From Lojkania enalia (taxonomy: Eukaryota > Ascomycota > Dothideomycetes > Pleosporales): a stretch of DNA of 64,000 nt. Made by a program: the position numbers and the translations under genes. How positions within the stretch are numbered: the stretch's first letter is position 1; each line of letters opens with the position of its first letter. Positions 23,462-33,861 of the stretch are shown one piece after another. The DNA is taken from contig ML986583.1 in the NCBI GenBank assembly GCA_010094045.1, forward strand, positions 219,951 through 283,950, in the 5' to 3' direction. The notes beneath the pieces were generated by a model. That model was not told the origin of the DNA. It did no database searches and saw only the letters and a program-made list of their open reading frames with translations.

Positions 23462-25364
23462 ATGCCTACTTTGAACAAGGGGACTTCCACTTACCACGTC
23501 ATTCACGGCATATATTGGAGGACTTGTGAGGGTGCATTGCTAGCAGTAGAGGGAAATAACTCTCAGATATTTCCCCAGATCTTGGAGGAGCTGAGAGAAG
23601 AGATCTGTTCTACTCAGGGCACATGGAGCGCAATAAAACTTCCCTCTGGCCGGAAAATCGACATTCTGCAAGTCAAGTCATCGATTCCGGGACTCCAGCA
23701 CATCCGCTCAAACTTCCCCCTTGAGTATCAGAGTGAAGACTTGGTCACTCGGGTGGCCGAGATCAAACAACCCAATGGCCTCATCCTTGGCATGCTTACT
23801 TCACGGCCAAAGTCCCTTGCTGACGACGCGTTCAATACTTGGGCTGAGAACTTCATCCTCCTTGAGACGCAATTCCGACCCCTCGCACAGCTTACACGGG
23901 ACGCTAAACTAGAACACCGAAGGGTAGTGGAGCAGGTGGCTGACATCTTCAGTCAAAGGCTCAAGAATTGCTCACGCGATGATCAATGGCACATTTCCGG
24001 TCGAGAAAGTTTCATGAACCGAGTGTATGGCTTCGTAGAGAGGAGCGAACCTATTCTTCTCGCATTGCCTGTTAGTATCCGATTCACATACTTAGCAATG
24101 AAGTATGCGTACTAACCTGGACATAGGCATTTCCATGCAAGAGTCCGAACCCAAACAAGGTTGGCGGTACTATGCCAGACCTTGCGGAGAATATTGCACT
24201 TGATGTGTTACGGAGCTTTGTTAAGGAAATCTGCAAGGTATACCCGCCGGGCGCGACTCTTTGGATAATCAGCGATGGTCACGTGTTCTCTGACTGCATT
24301 GGCGTCGATGATGTAAAGGTTGACGCATATGATGCTCGGCTCATTGAAGTATACAAGGAGAAATTCTCTATTGAGGAAGGACCTGTGCCTGCTATCCGAT
24401 TTAAGGGTCTTAAGGACATATTCTTGTCCAACCCAGAGAGCTTCAGTTTTCTCAAAGAGTCGTGGCTTGCTGATATCGAGGTCCCCCATCCGGTGAAGAC
24501 CGAACTCACCGCTCCGTCGGAGCTGTGCAGGAGAATGTTGCTTGGCGTGTCCCAAGCCGACCGCGGATTCATCAGGAAATGCATTGAGGAACAAGAACCG
24601 CACGCTCTCCAGCTATATCGGGGCCAGACCCGCTTTATGCTCGACGATCTTGCGCAAACAGAGTCCGTCAAGTCATTAAGCATGAAGCAGAAGAAGAAGA
24701 TGGCGGCCTTAGTTGCACAGGAGATGATTTCGAGGAACCAGGCATACTCCAACCTCGTCGAATTGCTTCTTCCAAACTACGTGCGCCTCTCCATTCATGC
24801 GCAAGTTTACCGTCTCATCGTATTATTTGGCGATACTAACTGGATATTAGACACGCCAACAATGGTCCCAAGTTTGCCATCAGTCTCCTGCCTAAAAGAA
24901 TGATCCGGCCTATTGATTCGCTCGCGCACCAACACGAGCCAGTACCAGCATACGAGTTCCAGATCCCTACCCCCTGGCACAACTCGATCATCAAGGTCGA
25001 GGGCGATGAGCTCATGTATCTTGCAAAGTCTGAAGTAGCCATGAAAGCAATAGCTAGTCCGGATTTCGAAGGCTCGTGGGTTGATGGGCCCAACGGCTCA
25101 TATTTCAGCCTGAAGCGGACGAATCCAGCTGCTCCCGTCGAGCCAAAGGTAATAGATTTCGTCGAGAAGATCGCAACTGTCAATGACGCCCTTGAAGAAG
25201 AACAAGTCCCGATGGCTATCGTCTCGCCTATAAAAGAGTTCGAGGCTCAGTTCAAATCCCTCGAAAAGAAAAAGCCCTTCAAAATGGTCATTCCGCTGTG
25301 GCTATGGTCCTCATTCTCATATTTTGTGAGGACCGTCTGGAGATGGATTTCCCTAGGCGCATAA
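23462..25364 (+). CDS. DIT1: Isocyanide synthase, Dit1/PvcA family
   Basis: Exons 23462-24070, 24127-24800 and 24851-25364 give 598 residues. Intron 1 is GT-AG with a GTACTAAC branch. Intron 2 is a GC-AG intron (GCAAGT donor at 24801, ACTAAC branch, TTAG acceptor), needed to restore RLSIHAHANNGPKF. Family features: LPAFPCKSPNPNKVGG (residues 200-217), WIISDGHVFSD (about 249-259) and the HxHxNNGPK region (about 428-436). The family converts amino acids such as tyrosine to isonitriles using ribulose-5-phosphate. Yeast Dit1 makes the N-formyl-tyrosine precursor of spore-wall dityrosine. The first 150 residues form an extra N-terminal region I cannot assign. The last 30 residues are hydrophobic (PLWLWSSFSYFVRTVW) and could touch a membrane. 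The ATG at 23462 is the first in frame. The partner P450 is divergent upstream. Confidence 0.9.
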
Positions 25365-26058
25365 ACGGCCCTCTCTTGTTCGTGTATCATTTCGGTCGAC
25401 ATGTAGCGTTTCGTTTTGTAAATTTGTAATGCATGATCGCTTCGCCTGGGTTCAAAGTGGGGTAATCCTTCGACAACGGTGTTTCTACGCTGCGTCGTGT
25501 TCGTTGGTATCATGAGGAGAACGTTTAATAAAATGTAATGTCTTGAAAATTTTTTTTTTTTTCTATTTAGGAGCGAATGTGAGGGCTTTTGCGCAAGTTA
25601 AAGTGCCCTAGCTTCGGGAGGCGTTTCCTCTCTCGGCTTGGAGGCTTCTAGTATTTCAGACGCTAAGGCCACCCACTGCCCTTTCACTTGTCATACTGTA
25701 TCCTAATCTTCGCAATGTGCTCTTGTAGTCGTTCAAAAGCGCGGAGGAATACTCTCAAATTATCGCATTTCCCATCTACAGGTTGGTTGCCTTACAGCAC
25801 AATGGACCCGGATATGATGCCTTCCCCGCATTTCATTAAGTTAAATCTGCTCTCCTACCAACACTTACCCAAGCTACCGCAATATGGCGGAAACTCCCGA
25901 GGTGAAGAACGATTGAAGAAACGCACAGCCACGACGACGATGTCGCGCGAGAGCAAAAGGAAGGTTTGAGTGCTGTTCAAAAGGTTTTAAACCCTCTCGG
26001 CACGGGACCTGATTCACATCCTCTTCTTTGTGCGGTCGGTTTGTTTCGTCTGATCAAG
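25365..26058. other. Intergenic region
   Basis: 3' flank of the DIT1-like gene and promoter of the next gene. There is a T run of about 14 at 25548-25562. Short open frames show nothing recognisable. Confidence 0.45.
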
Positions 26059-26922
26059 ATGCGCATTTCACAGATTCTTCACAAAGTCATACCCCTCTTG
26101 GGCTGCATTCCCCTCTCGTCGGGTTTGTGTGAGTTTCTACTGTAGGGTAGAGAGTGTATTGGCTTTTGGAGACTCACTTTGTACAGTCTCTGCATATAAC
26201 AAGCCTAAGACGTATGGCGTTGTGTTATTCCGGGCATTTGATTTCATCGATGTCTACGGTCCTCTCGATGTCCTACAATTTGTCGCCCACGATCACAAAA
26301 TCGAGGTCTCCCTGATATACGAAAACTCGAGTAATGTACTGACCGAACCGCTGACCGCAATGATGAACCCGATGAACTCGAGCGTGTGGCCGGAACTCCC
26401 TCCTACGCATACATTCGAGACTGCGCCCAAGGAGTTTGATGTTTTGATTATCCCTGGGGGGCCAGGGATTAGATCTCCGCATATTAACTCCACGCTGGAG
26501 TACATTCGCAAGACTGCACCTAACGTCAAGCATATTGTAACGATATGCACCGGATCGGCACTAGCTGCTCGCGCTGGTATTATGAACGGCAGGAAGGTAG
26601 TGACATGTATACTCGAACTGAAACGCCTCATTACTAAGAAGTACTCTAGGCCACTACAAACAAGACCTCGTGGCCCAATGTAATTCCATTCGGCCCAAAT
26701 ACAACCTGGATCCCGCACGCTCGTTGGGTCGAAGATGACTCTGGCTCCCCGCCGATTTGGAGCTCGTCCGGCATTACTGCAGGCTTGGATCTGATGTTCC
26801 ATTTTGTGGAGACATTCTACAGCAAGGAGAATGCTACGAATTATGCGACGCTGATGGAATACGAGAGACACACAGATCCGAATTGGGATCCCTTTGCCCG
26901 GAACGAGACACAGTTGGTATGA
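26059..26922 (+). CDS. Secreted DJ-1/PfpI-family (class I glutamine amidotransferase-like) protein
   Basis: Exons 26059-26128, 26187-26596 and 26650-26922 give 250 residues; introns are 58 and 53 nt. Exon 1 encodes a short hydrophobic leader (MRISQILHKVIPLLGCIPL) that looks like a signal peptide, unusual for this mostly cytosolic family. The core is typical: YGVVLFRAFDFIDVYGPLDV, DVLIIPGGPG, and the nucleophile elbow TICTGSALAARAG with Cys144. Splicing intron 2 restores NGRKATTNKTSWP, and the C-terminal PHARWVEDDSGSPPIWSSSG is the usual closing block. Members act as isonitrile hydratases, amidases, proteases or glyoxalases, so the reaction is open. It lies 0.7 kb downstream of the isocyanide synthase on the same strand; a link to isonitrile chemistry is only inference. 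Confidence 0.85.
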
Positions 26923-29175
26923 TTTGGACTGGATAGGCAAACGGTTTTCAAGGCATATAAAACTATACATTCGGGATAATTAATAGGGGTGATAGCTACT
27001 AGCATTGACGGACGGTTTTTTGCGCGGCTGAGCACTTGCTCCCCGCGACCTTGGACTTATAGATAATGACCTAACTCTACTCGAGTTTATAGGCAGAGAA
27101 TTATACGTTGATGGGGATCGATGACAAAGTCGAGGCCCTTATGGACGGGATACCTAGGTATATCAGAGAATATGCTCGCCCTGTAGGTGAGAAATGTACG
27201 CATCCGTCCGCCGGTCATGCAGTGTTTCCCCGCTCAAGCGTAACATTATGACACGTAAAAGATGTATACATGCGCGACTGCCAATCTTATCCCCTATTAG
27301 AAGCCTCAAGTGCATGTATCATACACTGACGCACTGTCAGAGAATGAAGCGCTTCCGTGTGACTGCGAGGTCGGGATAAGACTGTGCGTTAGTAGCACTT
27401 TACCTGTGCGCACTCCTACATATAGATTCATTTCTGCGAAGTTGTAAATCATTATGCTGATACTTCGCCGGACTTCTACCCATTCATCGTAGCCGTCCTA
27501 CACGCAGGGCCTCACTAGCCTTTCTGCGCGTCACCCTGGGCCCTTGCCCGAAGATGACATTGGCGTTTTGAAACATAATCTGCAGCTAGATGTGTACCTC
27601 CTGTTTCCGCCGGCGAGCCCAATTCTTAAACCAATTAGTACACTGCGTACGCGACTTGGCCGGCTCCAACATGTCCTGGGACATGTCTACAGGGAGGTGG
27701 TCTATTAACCCCACTTTTGAGCGCAAACCTTCGCACACAGACGACAAGATATGGACCAGTTCGGATCTGCCGGCCTGAATATGGTGCGGAGGCGTCTGCC
27801 TTGCCACAACCTCGCCGTCCTGGTGTCAGGACTGTAGCACCTTCCGTAGACACGGCCATGAATTAATTTGTGCGAGTCCAGCATGTATATTCTGGGAGCA
27901 TGCATGAAGGGTGCGGGACGCAGTCAGAGCAAAGGAGCACAATGCATGCGGTTGTTACACACTCAGATTCGTGGCGGGAGCTTCTCCCTCGGGGATGGTA
28001 CACGGCGAGCATGTCAGCATCCACGAAATCGCGATAGCGGGGACCACAGCATCGGGAGACATGGCCATGCTCGCTCTGCAAAACATATGCATAATCAATA
28101 TCCACACATCTCGGTATCGCGATCGTTCTCGAAGCCAGACCTGTCACCAACGATACCCTAGTCGGACATTGCATCCTGCCCCTCGGATCAGGACCCTAGA
28201 ACTGGTATTATACATACCAGTATGTAGCTTGTCGCGAACGGTCACGGCCCATGTAACAATACATCCTGTATGTACACGATCAATCTAGCGCACGTTTTCC
28301 AAATGAAAAAAGGGCGTCCCTGGCCCGCACACATACCCAACACCACGTACGCCTCCCACCGGCACCCTATCCTTCCCAGCACGCCGCGAACCCGTCAAGA
28401 ATAGGCCCGACGAACATCATCCCACCGCAAAACAGGCGAAAGAATATCAGATGAGGATCCGTGGCGAGAGGTAGGGAGAGATACAAGCGAACCAGACGCC
28501 GTGGCGCCCGCCAAGAACGTGCGCAAATTCGCTCGTTCTCCTCCCCGGCCCCTCGTCGATATCCGGATTGGGTAACGGGCCGAGTGCACGCGCCTGGCCT
28601 CCATTCAACAGCATGCCCACCTAGCTCTCTGTCGCACGGCATCGAATAATGAAGGCTGCCGAACGAAGGATACCGGCACGCGCTGCGGCGTGAGCAGGAT
28701 TCTGGGACCCACGGCTCGTGCGGTGGTTTGTTGGTGGAGCCATGTGGGTGGGCGGGCGGTCAACCGTTCTGTTGGAGTATATATCAAGGAGGATGTTTGC
28801 ACTAGGTGCCAGCCTGGACCTGCTCCTTCTTGAAGACGTATTGTTGTCTTTGACTTTTGCTGAATCCGGGTTTCCGTGGTTGCTGAGTTAAAGCCATACA
28901 CGGACTGGGGAATTAGGAAGAGCGAGTCTTGTCCTGTCCTACTTGACTACCCTGCCTACCTCTGCAAAGACTGTCTCGCTCACAGCTCTCTTCCGACTTC
29001 AATAGCGCTCCGTACACGCGTTCACACCTAGCTGTCTTCGCCGGTCCATTGCTTGTCTGTTCTCGGCCCCATCTGCTCGAAATATATCCCGCGAAATCAA
29101 CTTTTGATCACCGTATATATTTGGACCCCTTCGCCTTCTCTACCCGCTACAATCGACCGACGACAACTCCCAGCG
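26923..29175. other. Gene-free 2.2-kb stretch upstream of the copper importer
   Basis: Overlapping short frames on both strands, none with a recognisable domain. The final 300 bases are C/T-rich and form the promoter and 5' leader of the Ctr gene. Confidence 0.45.
29114..29122 (+). promoter_or_regulatory. TATA-like element before the copper importer gene
   Basis: TATATATTT lies about 55 bases upstream of the importer ATG at 29176 and is followed by C/T-rich sequence, as in many fungal core promoters. Confidence 0.35.
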
Positions 29176-30107
29176 ATGTCGCACTCTCACATGTCGGGCA
29201 TGTCCATGTCCATGTCCATGTCCATGGACCCGACGGCGACGGGCATGTCGATGCCCTCAGGCACTGCTGCTGCTGCCATGGACCATAGCGGTATGATGGG
29301 CGGTTGCGAGATATCTGTAAGTTTTTGTGGAATATGAGCCTGATTTAAGTATAAGTGCCAACATGCGTGTGTAGATGTTATGGAACTGGAATACCATCAA
29401 TGCTTGTAAGCATCCTTTCCACATCCTCCCACGACGAATAAAGCACGATATCTGTTTTCACAAATCCACATCTTTCCCTCGCTCCAGCGGCCCATTAAGC
29501 GCTCTACCAAAGCAATTCTTCCATAATACCGCCATACCATAAGTTCCCGCTCCAACCCAAACTCCACGATCCCCGCAGCCTATATACATGCGTTTCCCCT
29601 CACAACTAACATTTCCCAGGCTTCATCTCCCGCTCCTGGCGCATAACCAGCAAAGGCATGTTCGCCGGCTCCTGCATCGGCATCATCCTCCTCGTCATGA
29701 CCCTCGAGTTCCTCCGCCGCTCTGCCAAAGAATACGACCGCTACATCCTCGCCCAGCACACGCGCTCCCTAGCTCCTCTTCCCCCCTCGTCCACCTCCTC
29801 CACCCACGACACTGCCCCAAAATCCGCCGACCCGTCCGCCGCCCCGGCCTGCGCCCCAATCGCCCACGCCACTGAGCGCTTCCGCCCGAATATCTTGCAG
29901 CAAGCCATCAGGGCCCTGCTGCATATGCTGCAGTTCGCCGTCGCGTACTTCGTTATGCTGCTGGCCATGTATTATAATGGCTATGTGATTATTTGTATCT
30001 TCATTGGGGCGTATCTAGGGTACTTTGTGTTTGGGTGGGAGAGCTTTAATGTTGGGGGTAGGGGCAGTGGCAGGATGGAGGAGAATGTTACGGTGTGTTG
30101 TGGTTGA
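29176..30107 (+). CDS. Ctr-family copper importer
   Basis: Exons 29176-29316, 29375-29405 (31 nt) and 29620-30107 give 219 residues; introns are 58 and 214 nt. The N-terminus is methionine-rich (MSHSHMSGMSMSMSMSM), the extracellular copper-capture region of Ctr proteins. The micro-exon encodes MLWNWNTINA, which splices to CFISRSWRITSKGMFAG leading into TM1. TM2 carries the Mx3M motif (MLLAM, residues 170-174) and TM3 the Gx3G motif (GAYLG, residues 187-191), both required for trimer pore formation in the family. The C-terminus ends in CC, a usual cytosolic copper hand-over site. Function: high-affinity Cu(I) uptake at the plasma or vacuolar membrane. A TCCATG repeat at about 29198-29226 encodes the MS repeats. 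Its neighbour on the opposite strand is a copper metallothionein. Confidence 0.92.
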
Positions 30108-30519
30108 AGAGATGAGCTAGGGGTGTTGTGTTGTGTTTCGTTTTGTTTTTGGTTTTTTTTTTTTTTTTTTTTTGGATTAATGGCTACTCTTGTAGTTAAT
30201 AATTCGCGGGGTTGCACTTCCAGGCTAGGTGGCTGAATGTAGATGGTTGGTGGGGTAGCTGTGTATATGTCGACCGAGTTATATATACCGGGCTGGCTTG
30301 GATTTCAGGTTTGCAGAGCAGAGAATGAATGCAACGCATCTGCATCACCAACAATCACCATAATAGTAATCCACAACAAAATCTCACTGTTATCAAGTCA
30401 TAAATTCTCGAGTATTGATTCAGTGAGTGTCCGTTTGATTTTCTCATCACACCACGCTGTCTGCCGTCGAACAATAACCACTCCACTCCGACCCCAACAC
30501 ACACCATGCTCATCCGATA

Positions 30520-30551
<32 letters not shown>

Positions 30552-30659
30552 TCGTCCATCATACGCCCCTTTTCAAATTAATAGCATTCTCCTCGGATCA
30601 AAATAGACTCATCCACCATGCATCCGGCCCTCAGCGTGTTGTTTGAGTAAATGCTCGAT
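30108..30659. other. Shared 3' region of copper importer and metallothionein genes
   Basis: Between two convergent genes. It holds a T run of about 18 bases near 30156-30173 and an ATC trinucleotide repeat at about 30522-30550. No gene is seen. Confidence 0.5.
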
Positions 30660-31016
30660 TTATTTGTGCTGCCGCTCGTTAGCTATACCCATATACAGCC
30701 CGATGAGGGGGGAGAAGAGAGGAAGAAAGGTATGAACAGGATTATAGAGTAGGGAGAAGACGATGAGGAGTAGAGAGGTGAGGAGTAGTGCTGCTGAGAG
30801 AGATGGAAGGGGAAGAAGGGAGATGGGGTTGACGGATCGAGACGGAAAGTACGAAAGGAAACTAGTTAAGGCAAATATATGGATGGATGGATGGATGGGA
30901 TGGATAGGACGGATAGAAGGGATAGAAGGGCAACAGGAACCTACAGGGCAGTCATCACAGCTGCAGCCCGCGCCGCAGTTGCATGTTCCCGAGGAAGCAC
31001 AGCCGCAGTTGCCCAT
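30660..31016 (-). CDS. Copper metallothionein, 26 residues
   Basis: Exon 1 (31016-30945) encodes MGNCGCASSGTCNCGAGCSC plus DDCP. Exon 2 (30668-30660) is only CAC AAA TAA, adding HK. The intron is 276 nt with a GTAGGT donor, GCTAAC branch and GGCAG acceptor ten bases later. The seven cysteines (4, 6, 12, 14, 18, 20, 23) have the same C-x-C-x5-C-x-C-x3-C-x-C-x2-C spacing as the 25-26-residue Neurospora copper metallothionein, which binds about six Cu(I). The protein buffers cytosolic copper. The intron length is a multiple of three with no in-frame stop, so an unspliced mRNA would encode 118 residues. A TATATAA box lies 125 bases upstream. The tail-to-tail copper importer gene supports the assignment. 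Confidence 0.9.
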   Translation of the reverse strand: MGNCGCASSGTCNCGAGCSCDDCPVGSCCPSIPSIRPIHPIHPSIHIFALTSFLSYFPSRSVNPISLLPLPSLSAALLLTSLLLIVFSLLYNPVHTFLPLFSPLIGLYMGIANERQHK

Positions 31017-32200
31017 TTTCGATGTAGATTGACTGAATTCGAGTAGTTGATATTTGTAAAGTACGAGGTCTTTGGATTTCAGATATAGTGTTTGATGGTG
31101 GTGGTGAAGAAGAGAAGAGAGAAGAGATGCGGAGGTCTCGTTATATACACCACAGCGCCATTTGTGCGGTCGGTCCCACCTATCTGATTTCCCCGCCCTC
31201 AACCAACCCACCAACTACACACGAGTAATGCGAGCAAATCAAATCCCATCACCTCACAGACTCGGATCCTATCACCTCACATGCTGCAAGGCTAGCGAAT
31301 CAGCAGTACTCTCTTGTCACACGAGGGGGTCCGCGAGCAATTTGTGCGGGTGGGCACTAAAGCCACTGAGGAATAGCGCTTTCTCTTATGACGTTGGTTG
31401 TTCTCCCGGATTGTCTGGTCTGTTTGTGCTTACGTACGCGTAGGTATCTGCTTCTTTCTATTTGGTACATGAGTGCACTGGACTCGTTACTTTGTATGAG
31501 AAGTCGTGTTTGAACCGTTCGGTGGGCCCCAATGAATAAGCACCAGGAATACCATGTGTGAGACATAAATGGAGACCCGCCGCATCAAGAATACGCTCAG
31601 CAGATCAGATGTTGCTTCTCTAATACCCACATGTCTGTGAGAGATAGTTCGGGAAGGTAAATGTGATACAGGGCTGTGACGTAAGGGTTGTTTGTCGGGG
31701 GATATGCGAGACTCGTGGGGTGATTAGTCTGACTGTGTCACGTGGGGGGAGTATTCACGCTCGCTTAGGCCCGTGGGTAGGCTAGGAGTATTCCTACTAT
31801 GTATTTACGTAGTACGAAGGATTATACTGACATATCCTCCAGGATCCTATACCCAGTTCGGCTACTCGGCATAGCGTAGTTTACCGAGCCGTGTAGTCCG
31901 GGGTGGAGACCAGGTGATCGTCTCGTTATCGATTACCTGTGACCAGGTATTGCTTTTTCCCCAAAAGGTTTCCGGGGACTTTGGGATGGAAAAAATGGGA
32001 TGAAAGTCTAGCTGCATGCACTACGGCTATGCGGAAGAAGCGAATGGAACTATATACAAGAAGAGAGCTGTAATAATACAATATGTCGGGTCCCGCACAA
32101 GAAAGTAGATCAAAAACAAGGTAACAAACGAGGTCCCACGCCCTCCAACTGCGTCTCGGACGACCCAAAGAAGAAAAGAAAAAGAAGCTGAGGCTTAGTA
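31017..32200. other. Intergenic region upstream of the metallothionein gene
   Basis: Metallothionein promoter and the 3' flank of the DUF1996-WSC gene. Short open frames only. I saw no second coding gene. Confidence 0.45.
31141..31147 (-). promoter_or_regulatory. TATA box of the metallothionein gene
   Basis: TATATAA on the minus strand, about 125 bases upstream of the metallothionein ATG and followed by a purine/pyrimidine-biased leader. Strong TATA boxes are usual for highly inducible metallothionein genes. Confidence 0.5.
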
Positions 32201-33861
32201 TTAGACAGCCGCTTCAAGAACCTCAGCCCTTGGAACGGCATTGGCTTGCCCCAGCTCCAGCGCCGCCAGCCTCCTGCTCTTCCTCTTCACAGAATTCGTG
32301 CATGCGCCGCCCGAGCAAGTCTGATACAGACTGATTGCGCCCGCGCCACCGCAAACTTGATTCGCGTTGCCGGAGCACTTCATCAGACAGTTGCCCACAG
32401 AGCCCGAGACTGGCGCTCTATCCGCCGAGACGTTGTTCCCGCAGTAGCATTCGCCAGAGTACTCGAGCCCCGCATATTTGGTTCCCTTGCTTTTACAGAA
32501 ATCAATGCACTTCTCCACCGTCATGGTGTTGCCGGACGTCTGCGCGCTGCTCAGCGTCCGACTACCCGCGACGTCCTTGCCGCAGCCAATGTATTTCCAT
32601 CCCTTGTTCTTGGTGACGTCGACATAGCCTAGGTACTGGGCGTTCACTTTGAGACTAAGTTTCGGCGCCGCACAACTCGAGCTGGACGGCGCAGCTGCAG
32701 GGCCATACGTGACGGGATTACAGCCAGGGAGCGCAGGGAGCACGCCATTGACTTGTTCGCTAACCATGGTAGGTAGCTTGCAAGCTTGTGCCTCGCCCTG
32801 AGACCGCATGTTGCCGAAGACTTTGGCCTCGCAGTTTTGCACGCCGTCTTTGCAAGTATCGAGGGCCTTTTGCAGAGCCTTTTCATCCCAGCCGTTTAGC
32901 TATATTATGTTAGGGACCAAATTACGCATGCATTAAAAACGAGAATACGTACGAAATCACCGTGGTACCCATATCCCGTCCCATCCCCATTTGCAAAGAC
33001 AAACGGCTGCTTATCCCCATACCACATATTCTTAAACCCCTTCGTGTCATAGTAGACTTCGTAGAATAGCGTGGCTAGATGCACAGGGTGGGTAGACGGA
33101 CACCTCCCGCCGTCAAAATTGCCGTCCTTGGGGTACGAGACGTGGCTCTTGTGATTGGTCGAATCGACATTCTTGCCGTCCCAGCAGCTAGGGAAGACGA
33201 CCTGGACGCGGATCGTGTCGCATTTGGTCTTGGGCAAGTGCTTGGTGTCGGGCCCGTCGACGCCCACACATTTGTGGGTTACGGCCCGCCCGGCGAAATC
33301 GTCAGTTGAGTGGCGCTTGTTGGAGTCACCAGCTAGCATGCGGAAGCCTGGGGGGAAGGCACGCAGTTTGTCGTTGTTGGGCCCGCCGCGGGTGCTGGAT
33401 AGGTCAGTACTGAAGTTGCCCTTGATCTTATATTTCCAGTTCATCGAAGGCCATGCTGTGGATTCTACATTTGGATACCATGCTGAGCCGGTCATATGAT
33501 ATGATACTTACAGATAATAAATTGCCATTCCCCCCAGGTTCCCTCCCCCGTTATCCCCAATAATCGGCACACTCAAGAAACTGCCATTCTGCGCCTTGAA
33601 ATACAGCTTCGGACTCCAGTACATCGAATTGTCCTGGTAGATATTGCACGTCGAGCACTTCGACGCTCTGGCCTTGGCAAAGTCCGTGGTGGCGCTGAAT
33701 CCATTGCCGCCAGAGACAGTATGCACGTGGGTGGCAGCTACTCCGGGGTTGACAATGGGGTCGATGCGTTGGTCGAAGAGCCGGCTGTAGCATTGCACGA
33801 CAAAGGTGCTACTGACGGGTGCAGCCAAGGCGGTAACGAGACCGAGGAGAACGGACTTCAT
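32201..33861 (-). CDS. Secreted DUF1996 protein with C-terminal WSC domain
   Basis: Exons 33861-33512, 33394-32953 and 32899-32201 give 496 residues. Intron 1 (117 nt) restores YYLTRGGPNNDKLRAFPPGF, and intron 2 (53 nt) restores HGDFLNGWDEKALQKALD. A signal peptide (MKSVLLGLVTALAAPVSS) leads into the DUF1996 domain (about residues 20-290), with DQRIDPIVNPGVAATHVHTV, FRMLAGD, CWDGKNVDS and HVSYP. A Ser/Pro linker follows, then a cysteine-rich WSC domain (about 350-456: YIGCGKD, CIDFCKSKG, YAGLEYSGECYCGN). WSC domains bind cell-wall polysaccharide, and DUF1996-WSC proteins are extracellular in ascomycetes; the enzymatic role of DUF1996 is not settled. An ATG at 33894 would mask the signal peptide, so 33861 is used. 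There is no C-terminal anchor. Confidence 0.9.

Noticed and set aside
28853..28863. CTTTTGCTGA resembling the yeast Ace1 copper-response site upstream of the importer gene
   Set aside because: A single short match 310 bases from the ATG is expected by chance, and importers are usually under a different copper factor.
30660..31214. 184-residue minus-strand open frame through the metallothionein locus
   Set aside because: It is the metallothionein exon plus its stop-free intron plus 5' leader. The spliced 26-residue product matches the family's cysteine spacing exactly.
32880..32899. Apparent frameshift in the T run at the start of the WSC gene's exon 3
   Set aside because: At first count the run seemed one base too long, but the translated frames on both sides fix it at four T. 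The exon is then in frame and restores LNGWDEKALQKALD.
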